A DNA stretch of 64,000 nucleotides, taken from Thermoanaerobaculum sp. (GTDB lineage: Bacteria > Acidobacteriota > Thermoanaerobaculia > Multivoradales > UBA5704). Location: contig JAJKHS010000118.1 in assembly GCA_021154885.1 (NCBI GenBank), positions 1 to 64,000 on the forward strand, written 5' to 3'. Below are positions 63,112 through 64,000 of the stretch, piece after piece. The position numbers were made by a program, and so were the translations under genes. Under the pieces are notes generated by a model, which was given only the letters and a program-made list of their open reading frames with translations, did not search any database and was not told where the DNA came from. Position 1 is the stretch's first letter, and every line of letters starts with the position of its first letter.

Positions 63112-64000
63112 ATGCCGACTGCCACCCAGGCCGCCTTCGTCGCGCAGCGCCTGCTCGAACGCAACCGCGTCTCGGCCACGTTCTTCCCGGCCGAGAGCGA
63201 GCGCCTGGCACGGGCCTGCCAGGGCATGGCCGAGCGCTTCCTGCGCGGCGGGCGGCTGCTGGCCTTCGGCCGCGGCCACTATGCGACCGATGCCCAGCAC
63301 GTCTCCGTCGAGTTCGTCCACCCGGTCATCGTGGGCAAGCGCGCGCTGCCGGCCCTCGACCTGTCACTGCTCTTCCGCGACTGGCTCGCCGCCCTCGTGC
63401 TGCCCGACGACATGGTGATGGGCTTCGGACCACCGGAGGGAGATCCCGAGGTGGCGGAGGCTCTGCGCCTCGCCGGGGCTCGCGGCGCCCAGACCTTCGC
63501 GTTCAGCTCGCCGTCTCCCGATCCCTACATCCATCAGGAGCTGATCGAGATCGTCTACCACACGCTGTGGGAGACGGTGCACGTCTTCTTCGAGCACGGC
63601 GCGCTGGGGCACGAGGTGGGGAAGTCGAGCTTTCTCTACCCCTACCTCGGCAAACAGAAGCAGGACACGGGGAGCCTGATCGCCGAGGTCGCGGCCTCCA
63701 TCCAGATGAAGGCGCGGGACGACGAGCGGCTGCGCGAAGAGGTCGCCCGCGATCAGGCGGAGAGGATCGCCGGCGCCGTCGCCGCGATCCGCCAGCGCGT
63801 CGCCAAAGGCGGCAAGCTCATCCTCTTCGGCAACGGCGGCTCGGCCACGGACGCCAACGACTGGGCGCTCGACTGCGTGGCGCCGCTCAAGGGGTTCCGC
63901 CCCATCCCGGCCGTCTCGCTCGCCATGGAGCCGGCCATCGTGAGCGCGCTCGCCAACGACCTCGGCTCCGAGGCGGTCTTCCTGCGCCAGCTCATCGCTC
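63112..64000 (+). CDS. Double-SIS-domain protein, GmhA-like (partial, runs off the window)
   Basis: At least 296 residues, open at the window end. The first SIS domain (about 35-130) has LLAFGRGHYATDAQH, and the second (about 220 on) LILFGNGGSATDANDWALDC, the phosphosugar-binding motif of sedoheptulose-7-phosphate isomerase. Between them are charged helices. SIS/GmhA-like genes are repeatedly found beside group 1h hydrogenase genes. The catalytic role is uncertain: sugar isomerase, or a carbamoyl-phosphate or metabolite sensor. A long repeat hairpin separates it from hypE. Confidence 0.78.
   Translation, partial: MPTATQAAFVAQRLLERNRVSATFFPAESERLARACQGMAERFLRGGRLLAFGRGHYATDAQHVSVEFVHPVIVGKRALPALDLSLLFRDWLAALVLPDDMVMGFGPPEGDPEVAEALRLAGARGAQTFAFSSPSPDPYIHQELIEIVYHTLWETVHVFFEHGALGHEVGKSSFLYPYLGKQKQDTGSLIAEVAASIQMKARDDERLREEVARDQAERIAGAVAAIRQRVAKGGKLILFGNGGSATDANDWALDCVAPLKGFRPIPAVSLAMEPAIVSALANDLGSEAVFLRQLIA

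Noticed and set aside
51626-64000. A complete hyp set
   Set aside because: hypA, B, C, D and E are present but no hypF-like acylphosphatase/YrdC protein is found; it must be beyond the window or elsewhere.

Overview
High-GC bacterial chromosomal segment. Gene content (a group 1h [NiFe]-hydrogenase cluster with DUF5947/DUF6084 accessory genes, a two-gene amidohydrolase module, CHAT proteins, Cys-rich secreted peptides, class I aldolase) and many large palindromic intergenic repeats suggest an uncultured or little-studied Acidobacteriota, perhaps Thermoanaerobaculia-like. This is inference: the window holds no rRNA, tRNA or ribosomal-protein marker.

Layout. 0.3-9.5 kb: a very large DUF3857/transglutaminase/TPR exported protein, an orphan ParA, and a fusion of an alpha/beta-hydrolase and a CHAT (caspase-like) protease joined by a poly-Gln/poly-Pro linker. 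9.5-12.7 kb: a coupled hydrolase-methyltransferase pair and a MATE exporter. 12.8-16.3 kb: an accessory patch with a 40-bp tandem repeat array, a broken CHAT N-terminus, and an AT-richer two-gene unit (ACT-like protein plus STAND/AAA ATPase). 16.6-26 kb: PLP dehydratase, pseudouridine synthase coupled to a sphingomyelin-synthase-like PAP2 protein, two amidohydrolases (one lacking the metal ligands), class I aldolase, patatin, cytochrome c. 26-32.5 kb: an MBL hydrolase and a complete 2-oxoacid dehydrogenase operon (E3, E1 alpha, E1 beta, E2). lipB (38 kb) and lipA (44.8 kb), which make its lipoyl cofactor, are also in the window. 32.2-34.9 kb: a small accessory island with a Cys-rich peptide, two mosaic Uma2 nucleases, an intact VapBC, and a decayed VapBC ending in a copied piece of the glgA 3' end. 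35-37.8 kb: glycogen synthesis (glgC-glgA). 38.7-43.3 kb: an NrtR-type Nudix/winged-helix regulator followed by nadA-nadB-nadC, with two 19-bp palindromes exactly 60 bp apart in the control region. 46-51.4 kb: transporter, GNAT coupled to a BoxB-like diiron protein, proline dehydrogenase, a toxin-antitoxin pair with a frameshift, and an FHA-GGDEF diguanylate cyclase.

51.6-64 kb: hydrogenase cluster. hypAB diverge from hhyS - 72-aa ORF - hhyL - NifU-like - DUF5947 - DUF6084 - 439-aa protein - maturation protease - 37-aa membrane peptide - Ni transporter - hypC-hypD-hypE - double-SIS protein (runs off the window). A good sigma-54-type -24/-12 element lies just upstream of hhyS. hypF is not in the window. 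The organism probably oxidises trace or atmospheric H2 as a survival energy source.

At least four families of palindromic repeats occupy most intergenic gaps. Several overlap gene 3' ends and contribute C-terminal residues. Five probable one-base frameshifts were found, all in accessory genes and none in core genes, which points to real decay more than to assembly error.
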